Assembly: GCA_900554205.1 (NCBI GenBank)
Contig: USGM01000075.1
Span: forward strand, 1-16,434
Length of the DNA: 16,434 bases
Direction of reading: 5' to 3'
From: an uncultured Lachnospiraceae bacterium
GTDB lineage: Bacteria > Bacillota > Clostridia > Lachnospirales > Lachnospiraceae
Position 1 is the stretch's first letter; every line of letters starts with the position of its first letter. Below are positions 14,062-16,434 of the stretch, piece by piece. The notes below the pieces were generated by a model. It saw only the letters and a program-made list of their open reading frames with translations. It made no database searches and was not told the origin of the DNA. The position numbers were made by a program, and so were the translations under genes.

Positions 14062-15151
14062 AAACGGCATGGTTTTTCAGGAAAATAAAAATTTTGTCCA
14101 GAGAGATGTCTATATCGAAAACGGAAGAATCGTTCATTCGATTCAGGATGTAAAGGACACTACTGAGGTTGACGCAAGCGGACTGTATGTGTTACCCGGT
14201 CTTGTCGATATCCACAGTCACGGTGCTGTCGGACATGACTTTTCGGATGGTGATGAAGAGGGCTTAAAGGAGATTCTGAAATATGAATATTCCCACGGGA
14301 TCACCACCTACTGCCCTACCTCGATGACGGTGGACAAGGAGAAGTTGACTAAAATTTTCTCTTCCATGGCTGACTGGAAAGACGAAAAGGGTATGTCTCA
14401 TGTAGCCGGTATCAACATGGAAGGGCCTTTTCTGGATGTCAATAAAAGGGGTGCCCACAGACCGGAATGGATCTTAGATCCCGATATTGACCTGTTCCGG
14501 GAATGCAACAGGCTTTGCGGAGGTAAGATTCGTCTTGTCACCCTTGCGCCCAATATTGACGGTGCAATGGAATTTATTCAGGCATTAAAAGAGGAGACCG
14601 TTATCTCTCTGGGACATACTGCCGCAGATTATGATACCTGCAAAAAGGCTCTGGACGCGGGTGCGTGCCATGTAACACACCTGTATAACGCAATGAATCC
14701 TCTGGAGCATCGCGCACCGGGTCTGATCGCTGCTGCCTCAGAGGATGAGAATTGTGTCGCTGAGTTGATCTGTGACGGCATCCATGTACATGCAAGCATG
14801 ATAAAGGTTGCCTTTAAGCTCTTCCCCGACAGGATTGCCCTGATCAGTGATTCCATGAGGGCTGTCGGACTGGCAAACGGTACTTATGAGCTGGGCGGTC
14901 AACAGGTACATGTGGACGGCAGACGCGCCACTCTTTTAAACGGCACGATTGCAGGTTCCGCGACAAATGTCTACGACTGTATGTGCACCGCTGTCTCCTT
15001 CGGAATCCCTCTGGAGGACGCAATTGCCGCCGCAACGATCACTCCCGCAAAGAGTATCGGCATCTTTGATGAAGTCGGCTCCCTGACACCTGGAAAACGC
15101 GCCGATGTCCTGCTTGTCGATAAGAATCTGAAGCTCGTAAGAGTGATTTAG
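14051..15151 (+). CDS. nagA: N-acetylglucosamine-6-phosphate deacetylase NagA
   Basis: NagA removes acetate from GlcNAc-6-phosphate to give GlcN-6-phosphate for NagB. The 366 residues form an amidohydrolase TIM barrel: HSHG metal motif (H55, H57) after LPGLVDI, INMEGPFL (E124), LGHT (H189), THLYNAMNPL (H210) and the catalytic Asp in LISDSMRAVG (D267). The C-terminal TPAKSIG and GKRADVLLVD strands are typical. The start at 14051 is preferred over an in-frame ATG at 14021, because GGGAGG lies 9 nt before it, the protein then begins with MIIRNG as in homologues, and the overlap with nagB shrinks to 11 nt. The stop codon overlaps that of the convergent kinase gene, with no terminator in between. 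Confidence 0.96.
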   Translation: MIIRNGMVFQENKNFVQRDVYIENGRIVHSIQDVKDTTEVDASGLYVLPGLVDIHSHGAVGHDFSDGDEEGLKEILKYEYSHGITTYCPTSMTVDKEKLTKIFSSMADWKDEKGMSHVAGINMEGPFLDVNKRGAHRPEWILDPDIDLFRECNRLCGGKIRLVTLAPNIDGAMEFIQALKEETVISLGHTAADYDTCKKALDAGACHVTHLYNAMNPLEHRAPGLIAAASEDENCVAELICDGIHVHASMIKVAFKLFPDRIALISDSMRAVGLANGTYELGGQQVHVDGRRATLLNGTIAGSATNVYDCMCTAVSFGIPLEDAIAAATITPAKSIGIFDEVGSLTPGKRADVLLVDKNLKLVRVI

Positions 15152-16041
15152 GAAAGAGACAGATTCCACGCCCACAGTGCGGCGCCGGAAGCGGCATCCA
15201 TATCCGGTTGTTTCAGGAGGATGCCCTCATATCCGGTTTTGATCCTTGTCTCAACTTCCTGTCGAAATATGGTCTGATGGGTCAGTAATCCTCCCATCAG
15301 ACAGAGCGGCAGGGTCTGCTCACCGAGTCTGCGATAGACCGTGGCAGCCAGCTCACACAGATCCTCCGCATTTTTCCGCAGTATTCTTTTCGCCGTGCTG
15401 TCTCCGGCAGAGGCTCCGTCCTCCGCTGCATGAGACAGTGCGGCGATTGTGCTTTTATCTGTTGACGAATAAGTTTTCGCAATGATCTCTCCGATGCTCT
15501 TACAGCCCCAGTAATTCTGCACTAGCTCTGTCAGCACCGTCTTTTCGCCTCTCCCGTCATATGCTCTCACAACAGCTGTCAGAACATCTCTGCCTATGGC
15601 ATAACCGCTTCCGACGTCGTCAATCAGATGCCCCCATCCGCCGACTCTCACTGTCCTGCCGTTTCTGTCTCTTCCGTTACAGATGCTCCCTGTCCCGGAG
15701 ATCAGAATTGCCCCTGCTCCGCCGCTCATTGCCCCGTAGAGTGCGATCTCCTGGTCGCCCTTTAATACCAGTTTGTCAGAGAAGCCGTATTGCTCCGCTG
15801 CCTCATGCGCGATCCTGCCGACATCGGGATTACTGATCCCTGCAGCACCGATGCAGATCTTGCTGCATTCACCGGACTGCGCAATCGCCTCAAAAATCTC
15901 CGATAACAGTTCCCTGTACTTCTGTTCACCGATACTGTTCAGATTAAAGGGGCCGAAAGTCCTGCGGGTTCTATCTTCTCCGCTCCCCCTCCAAAGCTCC
16001 AACGTTGTCCTTGTACCGCCGCCATCTATTCCTGCAACCAT
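15148..16041 (-). CDS. BadF/BadG/BcrA/BcrD-type sugar kinase, probable N-acetylglucosamine kinase
   Basis: This is a 297-residue ASKHA-fold kinase. The phosphate-1 motif GIDGGGTRT is at 4-12, the probable catalytic Asp is D96 in LKGDQEIALYGA, phosphate-2 ISGTGSICNG is at 114-123, GGWGHLIDDVGSGYAIG at 134-150 is characteristic of GlcNAc kinases of this family, and the adenosine motif CLMGGLL is at 247-253. Conversion of GlcNAc to GlcNAc-6-phosphate would feed NagA and NagB, whose genes converge on it. The TAA overlaps the nagA TAG. GAAGG lies a few bases before the ATG. Only 15 nt separate it from the upstream GC-rich, phage-like gene, so I see no room for a promoter of its own. Glucosamine or another amino sugar as substrate is possible. 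Confidence 0.9.
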   Translation of the reverse strand: MVAGIDGGGTRTTLELWRGSGEDRTRRTFGPFNLNSIGEQKYRELLSEIFEAIAQSGECSKICIGAAGISNPDVGRIAHEAAEQYGFSDKLVLKGDQEIALYGAMSGGAGAILISGTGSICNGRDRNGRTVRVGGWGHLIDDVGSGYAIGRDVLTAVVRAYDGRGEKTVLTELVQNYWGCKSIGEIIAKTYSSTDKSTIAALSHAAEDGASAGDSTAKRILRKNAEDLCELAATVYRRLGEQTLPLCLMGGLLTHQTIFRQEVETRIKTGYEGILLKQPDMDAASGAALWAWNLSLS

Positions 16042-16056
16042 TTTCCTTCACCCATT

Positions 16057-16434
16057 CTATAACCTGATCGGCAGACTTCCCGTAGGCTGCCATTCTCCGC
16101 GGAACATTTCCTCTAAAACCTTCAATGTCATCAGGGAATTATCCCATGCGGCAATTCCGACTGCATTCTCCGGCAGCTCTGCGAGATCCGCCGGCATGGG
16201 CATGAGCCCCCGCAGCGTCCGGATATCCTGGAGGTAACTCGCCATCTGCTCCTGGGTTGGGATCGCGCCCACGGCCCAGTCCGTCTTAGGGGACACATCT
16301 ACGTCATCCGCCGTATAGGGGAGGGAGAAGAGCGGGGACGGGGCCACGCCCCTCTCGTCCAGATAGGCATCCAAGTCCGTGAGCCTGGTCAAGAGGAGCG
16401 TCCGCACGGCGTCCACCGCAAGACCCACCCGGTT
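16057..16434 (-). CDS. Partial GC-rich gene, phage tail/baseplate-module-like hypothetical protein
   Basis: The frame is open to the right window edge, so only the last 125 or so codons are seen; a GTG near 16428 is probably not the true start. The visible part contains VSPKTDWAVGAIPTQEQM followed by ASYLQDIRTLRGLM. It resembles a small family found in clostridial prophages beside tail-fibre/YmfQ-type genes, whose members share a TDWxxGDxPTxxQMxxYLxNVxxLR pattern (from memory, not searched). The stretch is clearly richer in GC than the neighbouring genes, which supports a foreign origin. It ends 15 nt before the sugar kinase gene in the same direction. If the assignment is right, a prophage or remnant continues to the right of the window. 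Confidence 0.5.
   Translation of the reverse strand, partial: NRVGLAVDAVRTLLLTRLTDLDAYLDERGVAPSPLFSLPYTADDVDVSPKTDWAVGAIPTQEQMASYLQDIRTLRGLMPMPADLAELPENAVGIAAWDNSLMTLKVLEEMFRGEWQPTGSLPIRL

Noticed and set aside
13258..14070. 270-codon minus-strand ORF
   Set aside because: It is antisense to nagB, which has clear active-site motifs in the plus frame.
1..16434. CRISPR arrays, tRNA/rRNA genes, complete insertion sequences or toxin-antitoxin pairs
   Set aside because: I saw no regularly spaced direct repeats, no tRNA-like folds and no transposase or toxin motifs on either strand.

Overview
The window looks like chromosomal DNA of a gut-type clostridium, most likely Lachnospiraceae (Bacillota). 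The grounds are strong AGGAG ribosome binding sites, a YhaM exonuclease, MutS2 with an Smr domain, a solitary ECF S-component, a DUF4430 protein, an RpiR-nagB-nagA cluster, and an RlmD with a C-terminal extension I associate with this family. Base composition is near balanced, apart from a visibly GC-richer stretch at the right end. No tRNA, rRNA or CRISPR array was seen.

Left block, minus strand (1-5430): a 12-TM MFS permease, an HtrA/DegP-like membrane protein with its own promoter, the YhaM exoribonuclease, and the rRNA methyltransferase RlmD, which runs off the left edge. The HtrA-like protein keeps the trypsin-like and PDZ framework but lacks all three catalytic residues. A 207-bp imperfect palindrome, probably a miniature mobile element, lies between the HtrA-like gene and yhaM.

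Centre, plus strand (5493-10099): a back-to-back promoter pair separates the MFS gene from mutS2. An OmpR-type response regulator and a membrane histidine kinase follow mutS2 with 16-bp and -1-bp spacing, so the three look like one operon. A hairpin terminator formed partly by the last kinase codons probably stops transcription on both strands.

B12 block, minus strand (10102-11485): a promoter, a well-conserved cobalamin riboswitch and a candidate leader terminator control a membrane-anchored DUF4430 (transcobalamin C-domain-like) protein and an ECF-type S-component. Together they suggest a small riboswitch-controlled corrinoid capture and uptake unit, the most attractive system in the window.

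Right block (11507-16434): a divergently transcribed unfamiliar protein (PD-(D/E)XK-like N-domain, winged-helix-like C-domain), an RpiR/SIS regulator, and the amino-sugar genes nagB and nagA. A BadF/BcrA-type N-acetylglucosamine kinase gene converges on nagA with overlapping stop codons. The kinase, NagA and NagB would take GlcNAc to fructose-6-phosphate. Directly upstream of the kinase is the end of a GC-rich, phage-tail-module-like gene, suggesting a prophage or remnant beyond the right edge.
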